Shown here one piece after another: positions 57,565 through 64,000 of a DNA stretch of 64,000 nucleotides. This DNA comes from SG-bin9 sp049323835 (GTDB taxonomy: Bacteria; Pseudomonadota; Alphaproteobacteria; Rhizobiales; Xanthobacteraceae), in contig JBMOOJ010000089.1 in NCBI GenBank assembly GCA_049323835.1, positions 27,167 through 91,166 on the forward strand. Reading direction: 5' to 3'. Below the pieces are notes generated by a model. It was not told the DNA's origin. It worked only from the letters and a program-made list of their open reading frames with translations, and searched no databases. Both the position numbers and the translations under genes were made by a program. Position 1 is the stretch's first letter, and each line of letters starts with the position of its first letter.

Positions 57565-57684
57565 CACCGGAACCGGCCGGCACTACGCCGAAATCGGTTC
57601 GGAAATGGCTCAAAATCAGCGCCCGTATCGCTTTCGAGCGCCTGCGATCTCATATATGCCCTGTGAGATGAAATGCAGGCTGCC

Positions 57685-58113
57685 ATGACGATCGACGAGA
57701 TTCGCGACAATTTCGAACTGCTGGACGAGTGGGACGACCGCTACCGCTACGTCATCGAACTCGGCCGCACGCTCGCGCCGCTGCCGGAAGCGGAACGCTC
57801 CGCCGCCAACAAGGTCCAGGGCTGCGCCAGCCAGGTCTGGCTCTCGCGCCATGTCGAACCCGGCAAGAACGGCGAATCCGTGCTGCGCTTTGTCGGCGAC
57901 AGCGACGCACACATCGTCCGCGGGCTGATCGCGATCCTGCTGACGCTCGTCGACAACAAGACCGCGCGCGAGATTCTCGCGACCGACGCCATTGCCGTGT
58001 TCGACGAGCTTGGTTTCGCCGAGCATCTGACGCCGCAGCGCTCGAACGGATTGCGCTCGATGGTCGAGCGCATTCGCAGCGACGCGCGCGAGGCGCTCGC
58101 GGCGGCGTCTTAG
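57685..58113 (+). CDS. sufE: SufE family cysteine desulfurase activator
   Basis: 142 residues from the ATG at 57685 (ATG 57673 also possible). TIDEIRDNFELLDEWDDRYR, then NKVQGCASQVWLSRH with the sulfur-accepting Cys47, and GLIAILLTLVDNKTARE. SufE takes persulfide sulfur from SufS for Fe-S cluster assembly. Alone here, not next to a suf operon, as is common in rhizobia. The stop overlaps a palindromic repeat. Confidence 0.95.
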   Translation: MTIDEIRDNFELLDEWDDRYRYVIELGRTLAPLPEAERSAANKVQGCASQVWLSRHVEPGKNGESVLRFVGDSDAHIVRGLIAILLTLVDNKTAREILATDAIAVFDELGFAEHLTPQRSNGLRSMVERIRSDAREALAAAS

Positions 58114-58167
58114 GTTCAGACGTCCGTATCGCGCATCCGCAGCAAGGATGATACGGACTTCTGAACC
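58113..58167. repeat. Palindromic repeat, copy 3, at the sufE stop
   Basis: Arms 58113-58130 and 58150-58167 pair with one mismatch, around a 19-base loop. The loop contains GCATCCGCAGCAAGG, whose complement CCTTGCTGCGGATGC matches the loop of copy 2 (CCTTGCAGCGATGG), and the stem carries TCAGAAGTCC, close to the GAAGTTC core. It lies between sufE and merR and may terminate both. Confidence 0.8.
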
Positions 58168-58186
58168 GCCACACCAGATCGTGCGC

Positions 58187-58639
58187 TCATAGCGCGGCGC
58201 TGCTGCGCTGGTCGGATCGCTGGACGTCGAGGATATCCAGCACCGGACACTCCGGCGCCGCCGTCCCGGTGCACCGGACAACGGTTCTCGCCAGCACGCG
58301 CTCGAGCTTGCGAAGGTCACTGATTTTCGCGCGGATGTCATCGAGGTGGTGCGCGGCTATCTTACGGACTTCGCGACAAGAGGCTTTTTCAGGACCGCCG
58401 AGCCGCAGCAAGGCGCGCACCTCGTCGAGCGAAAAGCCCAGTTCGCGTGAGCGTCGCACGAAGGCCAGGATTCGTCGCTCCGTTGGACCGTACACGCGGC
58501 GGCCGTTCTCAGCACGCAGCGGAACGGGCAGTACCTTGATCTTCTCATAGTAGCGAATGGTCTCGATGTTCACGCCGGTAAGCTGTGAAAGCTTGCCGAT
58601 CGTCAGTCCGTCTGCTCGCGCAACCGTGACCGCAACCAT
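58187..58639 (-). CDS. merR: MerR-type mercury-responsive regulator
   Basis: 150 residues from the ATG at 58639. MerR winged HTH (GLTIGKLSQLTGVNIETIRYYEK), then a dimerisation helix, and three Cys at residues 88, 123 and 131 (ASCREVRKI, VVRCTGTAAPECPV). The 35-residue spacing of the first two matches Hg(II)-binding MerR (C82, C117, C126). It represses and, with Hg, activates the divergent merT promoter at 58650-58680. Confidence 0.9.
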   Translation of the reverse strand: MVAVTVARADGLTIGKLSQLTGVNIETIRYYEKIKVLPVPLRAENGRRVYGPTERRILAFVRRSRELGFSLDEVRALLRLGGPEKASCREVRKIAAHHLDDIRAKISDLRKLERVLARTVVRCTGTAAPECPVLDILDVQRSDQRSSAAL

Positions 58640-58649
58640 GGAAAACCCC

Positions 58650-58680
58650 TTGATCCTGTAGTGACTACAGGATGTAGCTT
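58650..58680 (+). promoter_or_regulatory. mer promoter and MerR operator
   Basis: -35 TTGATC (58650-58655) and a likely -10 TAGCTT (58675-58680) are 19 bases apart, the long spacing used by MerR-controlled promoters. Between them lies a perfect dyad ATCCTGTAG-TGA-CTACAGGAT (58653-58673). Confidence 0.85.
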
Positions 58681-58687
58681 CGCCGCC

Positions 58688-59074
58688 ATGACAGTCAAGC
58701 AACAACGCATCACGGGTGGTTCAGAACGGGGAACAACCTTGATGGCTGCGGGCGGCCTGCTGGGCGCACTCGCTGCCTCGTCGTGCTGCATTCTGCCGTT
58801 GGTTCTGTTCAGTCTCGGGATCAGCGGCGCCTGGATCGGCAAACTCACCCGGCTTGCACCCTATCAGCCGTATTTTCTCGCGGCGACAATCGTGTTCCTC
58901 GGAACCGGCTATTGGCTCGTCCATCGCGCCTCAACGCGCACCTGCGTGGAAGGCGAAGCCTGCGCTCGTCCGATGCCGAACCGGCTGGTCAAGATCGCGC
59001 TCGTCATGGCGACGGTTCTGGCCATTGCGGCCGTAGCTCTCGATGCGCTGGCGCCGCTGCTTCTCGACTCATGA
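58688..59074 (+). CDS. merT: Mercuric ion transporter MerT
   Basis: 128 residues from the ATG at 58688. Three membrane helices: the first carries the Cys pair that accepts Hg from MerP (LAASSCCILPLVLFSLGIS), and a cytosolic loop holds a second pair (STRTCVEGEACARP). It moves Hg(II) across the inner membrane. A start at 58661 would lie inside the operator and is rejected. Confidence 0.92.
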   Translation: MTVKQQRITGGSERGTTLMAAGGLLGALAASSCCILPLVLFSLGISGAWIGKLTRLAPYQPYFLAATIVFLGTGYWLVHRASTRTCVEGEACARPMPNRLVKIALVMATVLAIAAVALDALAPLLLDS

Positions 59075-59087
59075 GTGAGGTCTCGAT

Positions 59088-59372
59088 ATGAGCAAACTGC
59101 TCCTGCCCACCGCCTTCACGCTTTGCCTGTTTGGATCTTCTGCCGCGCTGGCGGCCGAGAGAACGGCAACGCTTGTAGTGGAGAATATGTACTGTGCGGC
59201 GTGTTCGCACACCTTGAAAGCAAGCCTTGAAGCGGTGAAAGGCGTGACCAAGGTTGCGGTGTCCTACAAGCACAAGACGGCCACGGTTACCTATGACGAC
59301 GCCAAGGCCGATGTGAGCCAGCTGATCTCGGCAACCACCAAGGCAGGTTATCCGTCCGCACCCAAGAGCTGA
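59088..59372 (+). CDS. merP: Periplasmic mercury-binding protein MerP
   Basis: 94 residues. Signal peptide (LLLPTAFTLCLFGSSAALA), then a ferredoxin-like HMA fold with the Hg motif VENMYCAACSHTLKASLEAV. Captures Hg(II) in the periplasm and passes it to MerT. 13 bases after merT. Confidence 0.95.
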   Translation: MSKLLLPTAFTLCLFGSSAALAAERTATLVVENMYCAACSHTLKASLEAVKGVTKVAVSYKHKTATVTYDDAKADVSQLISATTKAGYPSAPKS

Positions 59373-59375
59373 TCC

Positions 59376-59600
59376 ATGCGTCTTCGATCGACCATCACCT
59401 GTCCGCACTGCAGCTTCGCAAAAACGGAGGCGATGCCGACTGACGCCTGCCAGTTCTTCTATGAATGTTCGGGCTGCGGTACAAAACTAAAGCCGAAGTC
59501 GGGCGATTGTTGCGTGTTCTGCTCCTACGGCACAGTGCCGTGTCCGCCGGTTCAGGCAGCGCGCTCCGGCGAACCGGGGGCAGCCTCCTGCTGTGGGTAA
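59376..59600 (+). CDS. GDCCVxCxxG-motif small Cys-rich protein of mer operons
   Basis: 74 residues, three bases after merP. A zinc-ribbon-like start (STITCPHCSFAKTEAMPTDA), YECSGCGTKLKPKSGDCCVFCSYGTVPCPP and a C-terminal CCG. The GDCCVFCSYGTVPCPP run is the signature of a small family found in mercury-resistance clusters; probably cytoplasmic Hg or metal binding. It is the last gene of the operon; no merA follows. Confidence 0.85.
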   Translation: MRLRSTITCPHCSFAKTEAMPTDACQFFYECSGCGTKLKPKSGDCCVFCSYGTVPCPPVQAARSGEPGAASCCG

Positions 59601-59645
59601 CTGACGATCGCCATCGGCCCGACATCGCGACTTGAAACGCTCTCA

Positions 59646-60251
59646 TTACTCATTGCGGCTCAGCATCGCTTTGTCGTCCACCCACACGCGGATCGGCGAC
59701 GTCTCATTGCCCTTGAGCTGCGCTTTCAACCCGTAGTGACGCGCGAGGCGATCGAGCCCGAGCTGCAACACGATCTTGGCCGAGCGTGACGGCCAGCTGC
59801 GTTCGCGTTCGACATCGTCGAGCCCGCGCAGGAAGCAGCAGACGTCCATCAAGAGCCCCGAGAATTCAGGACCGCACGCATCGAGCGCATGCTTCAGCCG
59901 CTGCCGTGAGGCAACGACGAGATCGGTCATGTCGCCGGCGCCACGCGAACCGCTGCCGCCGGTCGGCAGCCCCCAGTGCGAGGTGACGCGCGGCGTCAGG
60001 CTTGCGCGCGTGAAGTCGGCCCGCAGCCGTTCGCCCGCAAGAAACTGATGCTGGTCGATCAGGCTACGGCCGTCGCGGCCCCTGCGGCGCGCCAGCCACG
60101 CCAGCGGACTTTCGCTGTCGTTGACGAGCGCATGGATCACGCCCGCATCGGTCGCCACATCGCGTTGCGCCAGATCGAGATGCTGCGCGCGAAACCGGTC
60201 GACGCCCTCCGGCGCACGCGCGGCGGCGGGGTCCTTCTGCGGTTTCCTCAT
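59646..60251 (-). CDS. DUF6456 domain protein
   Basis: 201 residues. NDSESPLAWLARRRGRDGR, LIDQHQFLAGERLRADFTRA, and C-terminal GPEFSGLLMDVCCFLRGLDD and LQLGLDRLARHYGL are the DUF6456 signature, a helical domain of Rhizobiales thought to bind DNA. It overlaps the stop of the DnaA-like gene upstream by 4 bases, so the two products are probably co-produced. Confidence 0.9.
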   Translation of the reverse strand: MRKPQKDPAAARAPEGVDRFRAQHLDLAQRDVATDAGVIHALVNDSESPLAWLARRRGRDGRSLIDQHQFLAGERLRADFTRASLTPRVTSHWGLPTGGSGSRGAGDMTDLVVASRQRLKHALDACGPEFSGLLMDVCCFLRGLDDVERERSWPSRSAKIVLQLGLDRLARHYGLKAQLKGNETSPIRVWVDDKAMLSRNE

Positions 60252-60649
60252 CGGACCACCATCAGGCTGACGCGCGGCGTCGGCCCGCCACCGGATTGCG
60301 GCCGCCGGCAGCGCAGTTCGAGCCGCCGCAGCCGCTCATCGAATCCCTGGCTTTCGCGCGCATCCTCGATGCGGCGGCAGGCATGCGCGACGGTGGTGCG
60401 GTCACGTCCGTAGATGCGGCCGACCTGGCCGAGGCTCATCGCGAACACGGTATGCACAAGATACATCGCCGTCTGTCGCGCCAGCGCATCACGCGGCGAG
60501 CTTCGCGTGCGGGCGAACAGCGATGCGCGATCGACGGCAAAATCCTGCGCGACGACGATAGCCACACGATCGCAGATCGCATGGGCAGATACGGCGGCGC
60601 GGGGCCGGCGGTCGGGCTCGCGGGCGGGAGGACGGATTGACGGGGGCAT
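60248..60649 (-). CDS. DnaA domain IV-like stand-alone HTH protein
   Basis: 133 residues. The central part (RQTAMYLVHTVFAMSLGQVG, YGRDRTTVAHACRRIED) is the DnaA C-terminal DNA-binding domain that recognises DnaA boxes, without the AAA+ ATPase. Such small proteins could compete with DnaA or act as regulators. Coupled to the DUF6456 gene. Upstream lies 140 bases and then mucR. Confidence 0.88.
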   Translation of the reverse strand: MPPSIRPPAREPDRRPRAAVSAHAICDRVAIVVAQDFAVDRASLFARTRSSPRDALARQTAMYLVHTVFAMSLGQVGRIYGRDRTTVAHACRRIEDARESQGFDERLRRLELRCRRPQSGGGPTPRVSLMVVR

Positions 60650-60789
60650 TGCGACCTCAGGTTATAGGAATTTATACCCATAACCTACTCCCGGTTGCTG
60701 GACCCGGGGATAGCGTTTCGCAACATTTTTTTCGCGAGGCCGGTCAACCGTGATCGGTAGACGGGGATTCCGGCGATTCGGAGGTCGTT

Positions 60790-61203
60790 TCAGCGTAGCC
60801 GCTTGCGCTGCTGGCCGAGGCCCATCTTTTTGGCGAGCTGCGAGCGCGCAATCGCGTAGTTCGGCGCGACCATCGGATAGTCGGCCGGCAGGCCCCATTT
60901 CTCGCGGTATTGCTCCGGCGTCATGTTGTACTGGGTGCGCAAATGCCGTTTCAGCGACTTGAAGCGTTTGCCGTCCTCCAGACAGATCAGGTATTCGCCG
61001 GTCATCGATTTCTTCACCGGCACCGCGGGCTTCGCGGGCTCGGACGATGCTTCCGGCCTGCCCGTGGAAACACGAACCAGTGCCGCATGCACCTGGTTGA
61101 TCAGCGCGGGAATGTCAGAGGCCGGCGTTGGATTGTTACTGACATAGGCCGAGACGATGTTGGCGGTGAGGTCGATGAAGCTCTTGCCTGCCTGATCGGT
61201 CAT
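60790..61203 (-). CDS. mucR: MucR/Ros family transcriptional regulator
   Basis: 137 residues. TDQAGKSFIDLTANIVSAYV at the start, then the zinc-finger core YLICLEDGKRFKSLKRHLRT and the conserved MTPEQYREKWGLPADYPMVAPNYA. The finger has Cys-Leu-Glu-Asp (one Cys, one Asp) as in some MucR members. MucR is a global repressor of horizontally acquired, surface and motility genes that binds AT-rich DNA. Confidence 0.94.
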   Translation of the reverse strand: MTDQAGKSFIDLTANIVSAYVSNNPTPASDIPALINQVHAALVRVSTGRPEASSEPAKPAVPVKKSMTGEYLICLEDGKRFKSLKRHLRTQYNMTPEQYREKWGLPADYPMVAPNYAIARSQLAKKMGLGQQRKRLR

Positions 61204-61322
61204 GGTCCCGGCACCTTGATCGCGACGTCCGTCTATACTTGCGGATCATCGATGATGATCTACTTCCCAAGCATAGATCGCGCCCGGCAAAGATGACATC
61301 CGACCACAGCCAAGTAAAGCGA

Positions 61323-62189
61323 TCAGGTCCGCTGGTCGAGATGCGCGCGCAGCTCGTCGATCGAGGCGAAGCGCACCATGCCTTCCGGCATCTGCGCCTC
61401 GATCGATCCGTCCGAATAGAGCGAGTACGCCATGCCGTCGACGACACCCGACTTGAGGATCGTGACCTCTGACGCCACCGGCTTCGGGTCGGGACGCACG
61501 CGCGGCGGCGGAGATGCCGGCGCCGGAGCCGCGGGCTCGGACGGTGATGGGTCGCGCCGCAGCGGCACGCCCGGTCTTGCCCGCTCGGCCTGTGGCCAGG
61601 CGGCTTCGAACGAGGCCCGCGGATCGACATCGGCCGGCGGCGGTGCGGCGGCTGGTTCGGGCGTAGGCTCGGCCAAAGCCGGCTCGGTTGTCGCGGCTTC
61701 CGGGAGCAGTGGCGCCTGTTCGGCCGCCTTTGCGGCCGCGCGTTCGCGCTCCTTGCGCGAACTCGACGAGAACAGCAGGTTGCGCCGCTTCGGCGGAGCC
61801 GGAGCCGGAGGCGGCGGCGGTTCTACCGCGGCCGGAGGTTCGGGCTCGGCCCATGGCGGCGGCGCGGGCGGCTCGTCGCTGCGCGGCGGCGCGGCGAGAT
61901 CGCCGGTCACCACCGGCTCCGGCTCGCTCGTCCGCGGCGGAATCACGGGCGCCGCCATCTCGCCGCGCGGCAGCGCGGGCAGATCGGCCGCCAGCAGGCG
62001 CTGCGCGAGCGCACGCAGTTCGCGGCCGACAATCCACAAACCGATAAGCAGCAGACCGGCGGACGCAATAATCGCGCCGGTGACGATCATGGTGTTGCCG
62101 AAGCTGAATTCCTTGATCGGAATGCCGTAGGCGAGAGCAAATATGCCGATCATGAAAGCCGCTATGCCGGCAATCAACAGCAGGATCAT
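61323..62189 (-). CDS. Membrane protein with proline-rich middle and conserved C-terminus
   Basis: 288 residues from the ATG at 62189; the frame to 62330 lacks a good start. Two membrane helices (LLLIAGIAAFMIGIFALAYG and NTMIVTGAIIASAGLLLIGL), a ~170-residue Pro/Ala/Glu-rich linker (EPPAAVEPPPPPAPAPPKRR) and a compact C-terminus (VVDGMAYSLYSDGSIEAQMP, VRFASIDELRAHLDQ). Likely a Rhizobiales envelope protein; unknown function. Confidence 0.8.
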   Translation of the reverse strand: MILLLIAGIAAFMIGIFALAYGIPIKEFSFGNTMIVTGAIIASAGLLLIGLWIVGRELRALAQRLLAADLPALPRGEMAAPVIPPRTSEPEPVVTGDLAAPPRSDEPPAPPPWAEPEPPAAVEPPPPPAPAPPKRRNLLFSSSSRKERERAAAKAAEQAPLLPEAATTEPALAEPTPEPAAAPPPADVDPRASFEAAWPQAERARPGVPLRRDPSPSEPAAPAPASPPPRVRPDPKPVASEVTILKSGVVDGMAYSLYSDGSIEAQMPEGMVRFASIDELRAHLDQRT

Positions 62190-62546
62190 CGACGTCTCCC
62201 AACCTCCGGTACGACGGCGCACCGGCACCCCGTGTAACGATATCGTCTTATTACGCGCATCACCAAACGGGAATTCCGGACATGGTTGCCGTGGCAGGCG
62301 TCCACACCTTCCAGCCGCACGGCCCGCCAAACAGGGCGGCCGCGAACCTGAACGGACGCTGAAAAGCAGGCCACGTCCCGGCCATTTTATTCTTTACCTT
62401 CAGGCAAATGTTGCGCTGCACCGGGAGAATTGCGCCACAATTGACAATTACTTGATCCATCGACTGCGCTATATGGAACCTGGGGAAAAGAGGCCAGCAG
62501 CGCACAAGCGCGGGGCCGTCAGGGGACACCGGGTCAATCGAGTATC
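62190..62546. other. Divergent intergenic region, no gene seen
   Basis: 357 bases between the membrane protein (minus) and the glycosyltransferase (plus). AT-rich around 62255-62280 and 62385-62470 (TTTTATTCTTTACC, CACAATTGACAATTACTTG). A TTGACA at about 62440 could be a -35 box for the plus gene, but I find no -10 at good spacing. No repeat or RNA gene recognised. Confidence 0.45.
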
Positions 62547-64000
62547 ATGTCAGCACTTTCGACTTCGGCGATCGAGACGCCGTTGCGGCGTTCGATCGAA
62601 CAGACGTGTGACGACCTCGCCATCGCAGCGATCGCCATCGTCGCCATCATCGCCGGCGTAACCTTCCACGACTACGGCCTTGGCTGGGACGACTACACCC
62701 ACGCCGAATATGCCGATCTGCTGCTGAAAATGTACGCCTCCGGGTTCAAGGACACCGGCGCGCTGTCGTTCGCTAACCTCTACATGTACGGCGGCGGCTT
62801 CGACATGCTTGCGGCCCTGCTGCACAAGGTCATCCCGCTCGAGCTGTTCGAGACGCGCCGGCTGCTGGGCGCGATCGTCGGCGTCATCGGCCTTGCCGTG
62901 ACATGGCGGCTCGCCCGCCGCGTCGGCGGCGCGGCCGCGGGCCTTGCCGCGCTGCTGCTGCTGACGCTCTGCCCGACCTACTACGGCCACATGTTCATGA
63001 ACCCGAAGGACGCGCCGTTCGCGGTGTCGATGGCCGTGCTGATGCTCGGCCTCGTGCGGCTTGTGCAGGAATATCCGAAACCGCAGGCCAACACCGTGCT
63101 CATTCTCGGCCTCGGCGCGGGCCTCTCGGTCGGCTGCCGCATTCTCGGCGGCCTGACCCTGATCTATGCCGTCGCCGGCTTCATCCCGCTGCTGCTCAGC
63201 GAAGTGCGCACCCATGGCGGGCGCGAAGCGGCGCACCGCTTCATGCATGTCGTTTACGTGCTGATGCCGGGATTGGTGCTGGCCTATCTCGTCATGGGCC
63301 TGATCTGGCCGTGGTCGATCCTCGAATTCAGGAACCCGCTGAATGCGGTCACGTACTTCTCGCACTTCTTCGAGAAGCCGTGGAAGGAGATGTTCGACGG
63401 CGCACTGGTGTCGGTGCCGGACATGCCGTGGTCGTATCTGCCGACGCTGTTCGCTCTCCAGCTCCCCGAAGTGCTGATTATTCTTGCGATCGCGGGCGCA
63501 ATCGGCGCGATCGTATGCCTGCCCCGTTCGCGCGTGACGCCGCAGACCAAGGCGATCCTGCTGATGCTGACACTCGCGGCCACGCTGCCGCTCGTCATCG
63601 CCATAGTGAAGCGCCCCGCCCTCTACAACGGCATCCGCCACTTCATCTTCGTCATTCCGCCGATGGCTGTGCTCGGCGGCGTCGCGTTCGGCTGGATCTC
63701 GGATCGCGTGAAGACCTACGGCCCGGCCCCGCACATGGCGATCGCCGGGCTGTTCGGTCTTGCGCTGCTGTTGCCGCTGACCGAAATGGTGCGGCTGCAT
63801 CCGTATCAGTACACGCACTTCAACCACGTCGCCGGCACCGTCCGCGAAGCCGACGACCGCTTCATGCTCGATTACTGGGGTCTCGCGTTCAAGCAAGCGT
63901 CCGACGGACTGCGCGAGCAGCTCGCCGAACGGCAGGAAGTTCCGCCGCGCGGCCGCAGCCGGTGGAAGGTCGCGGTCTGCGGGCCGCAACGCCCGGCGCA
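62547..64000 (+). CDS. GT39-like membrane glycosyltransferase, 3' end outside window
   Basis: At least 484 residues from the ATG at 62547; the frame is still open at the window edge. About ten membrane helices (for example LLGAIVGVIGLAVTWRLA, AAGLAALLLLTLCPTYYGHM, PLVIAIVKRP). GT-C features: an acidic motif after the first helix (FHDYGLGWDDYTHAEYADLL), CPTYYGHMFMNPKDAPFAVS, RHFIFVIPPMAVLGG and LHPYQYTHFNHVAG, as in dolichyl/polyprenyl-phosphate mannosyltransferases of family 39. It would transfer a sugar from a lipid carrier to an envelope acceptor. Long antisense frames over it are artefacts. Confidence 0.85.
   Translation, partial: MSALSTSAIETPLRRSIEQTCDDLAIAAIAIVAIIAGVTFHDYGLGWDDYTHAEYADLLLKMYASGFKDTGALSFANLYMYGGGFDMLAALLHKVIPLELFETRRLLGAIVGVIGLAVTWRLARRVGGAAAGLAALLLLTLCPTYYGHMFMNPKDAPFAVSMAVLMLGLVRLVQEYPKPQANTVLILGLGAGLSVGCRILGGLTLIYAVAGFIPLLLSEVRTHGGREAAHRFMHVVYVLMPGLVLAYLVMGLIWPWSILEFRNPLNAVTYFSHFFEKPWKEMFDGALVSVPDMPWSYLPTLFALQLPEVLIILAIAGAIGAIVCLPRSRVTPQTKAILLMLTLAATLPLVIAIVKRPALYNGIRHFIFVIPPMAVLGGVAFGWISDRVKTYGPAPHMAIAGLFGLALLLPLTEMVRLHPYQYTHFNHVAGTVREADDRFMLDYWGLAFKQASDGLREQLAERQEVPPRGRSRWKVAVCGPQRPA

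Noticed and set aside
61245..61256. Palindrome ATCATCGATGAT upstream of mucR as an operator
   Set aside because: Perfect but only 12 bases and of simple composition; no second copy or known MucR site supports it.
62550..63989. Antisense frame (479 codons) at the right edge
   Set aside because: His/Asp/Arg-rich artefact; the plus frame from 62547 encodes a membrane glycosyltransferase that runs off the window.
1..64000. CRISPR arrays, rRNA or tRNA genes, insertion sequences
   Set aside because: No regularly spaced direct repeats, no tRNA-like TTCGA arms in non-coding DNA, no rRNA-like stretch and no transposase frame recognised by eye.

Overview
The window is a GC-rich piece of an alphaproteobacterial chromosome, almost certainly from the order Rhizobiales and closest in style to Bradyrhizobium, Rhodopseudomonas, Afipia and relatives. 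This rests on gene order and gene families, not on a database search. The block feuP-feuQ-cycHJKL-degP-response regulator-histidine kinase-glnE (minus strand, 3.1-18.8 kb) is a known rhizobial arrangement. MucR, DUF6456, DUF1491, DUF5330 and DUF2336 proteins and several rhizobial palindromic repeat families fit the same group.

Layout. 1-431: end of a cation diffusion facilitator. 657-2984: a PAS sensor kinase. 3084-18781 (minus): glnE, a two-component pair, the periplasmic protease degP, a mazEF toxin-antitoxin pair, the cytochrome c maturation genes ccmH/F/E/I, an unknown conserved protein and the FeuP/FeuQ two-component system. 18923-44591 (minus): a complete gene transfer agent (GTA) cluster of the Rhodobacter capsulatus type, in canonical order: small and large terminase, portal, small membrane protein, prohead protease, capsid, head-tail connector genes, major tail protein, short tape measure, DUF2460, DUF2163, NlpC/P60 peptidase, the large host-specificity protein, a DUF2793 fibre-like protein, a GH108 muramidase and a 3-TM holin. 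No integrase, repressor or replication gene is seen, so this is a domesticated particle rather than an ordinary prophage.

The GTA cluster carries extra cargo at four points: a GIY-YIG protein between terminase and portal; two tandem methyltransferases on the opposite strand between protease and capsid; an array of polymorphic toxin and immunity genes just downstream of the capsid gene (32.5-36.4 kb); and a secreted trypsin-like protease with a small Gly/Arg-rich secreted protein (31.3-32.4 kb). The array holds an HNH-type toxin coupled to a DUF2019 immunity gene, two orphan DUF2019 genes, a partial second capsid copy split by a 924-bp insertion, and a displaced RNase A-like toxin cut off from its N-terminus by a 122-bp deletion, followed by a candidate immunity gene. 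The layout resembles orphan toxin modules of CDI and Rhs systems but lies inside a GTA capsid region. It is the most novel feature here.

44.6-47.7 kb holds a small membrane protein, a higBA module between direct repeats, a probably frameshifted gene, an orphan HlyC-type acyltransferase carrying a repeat-encoded peptide, and a YcgN protein. 48.0-58.1 kb holds a class A penicillin-binding protein, DUF1214/DUF1254 proteins, a lipoprotein, a DUF2336 protein, a DivJ-like kinase with a peptidoglycan-binding partner, and SufE. 58.2-59.6 kb is a small mercury uptake operon (merR, merT, merP, GDCC protein) without merA. 59.6-62.2 kb carries DUF6456, a stand-alone DnaA-type HTH protein, MucR and a membrane protein. 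62547 to the end is a GT39-like membrane glycosyltransferase that runs off the window.

Repeats deserve attention. One palindromic family occurs three times (17950-18025, 18037-18113, 58113-58167), and the first copy supplies the start region of feuQ. Other rhizobial repeat families lie between genes or are read through as protein.
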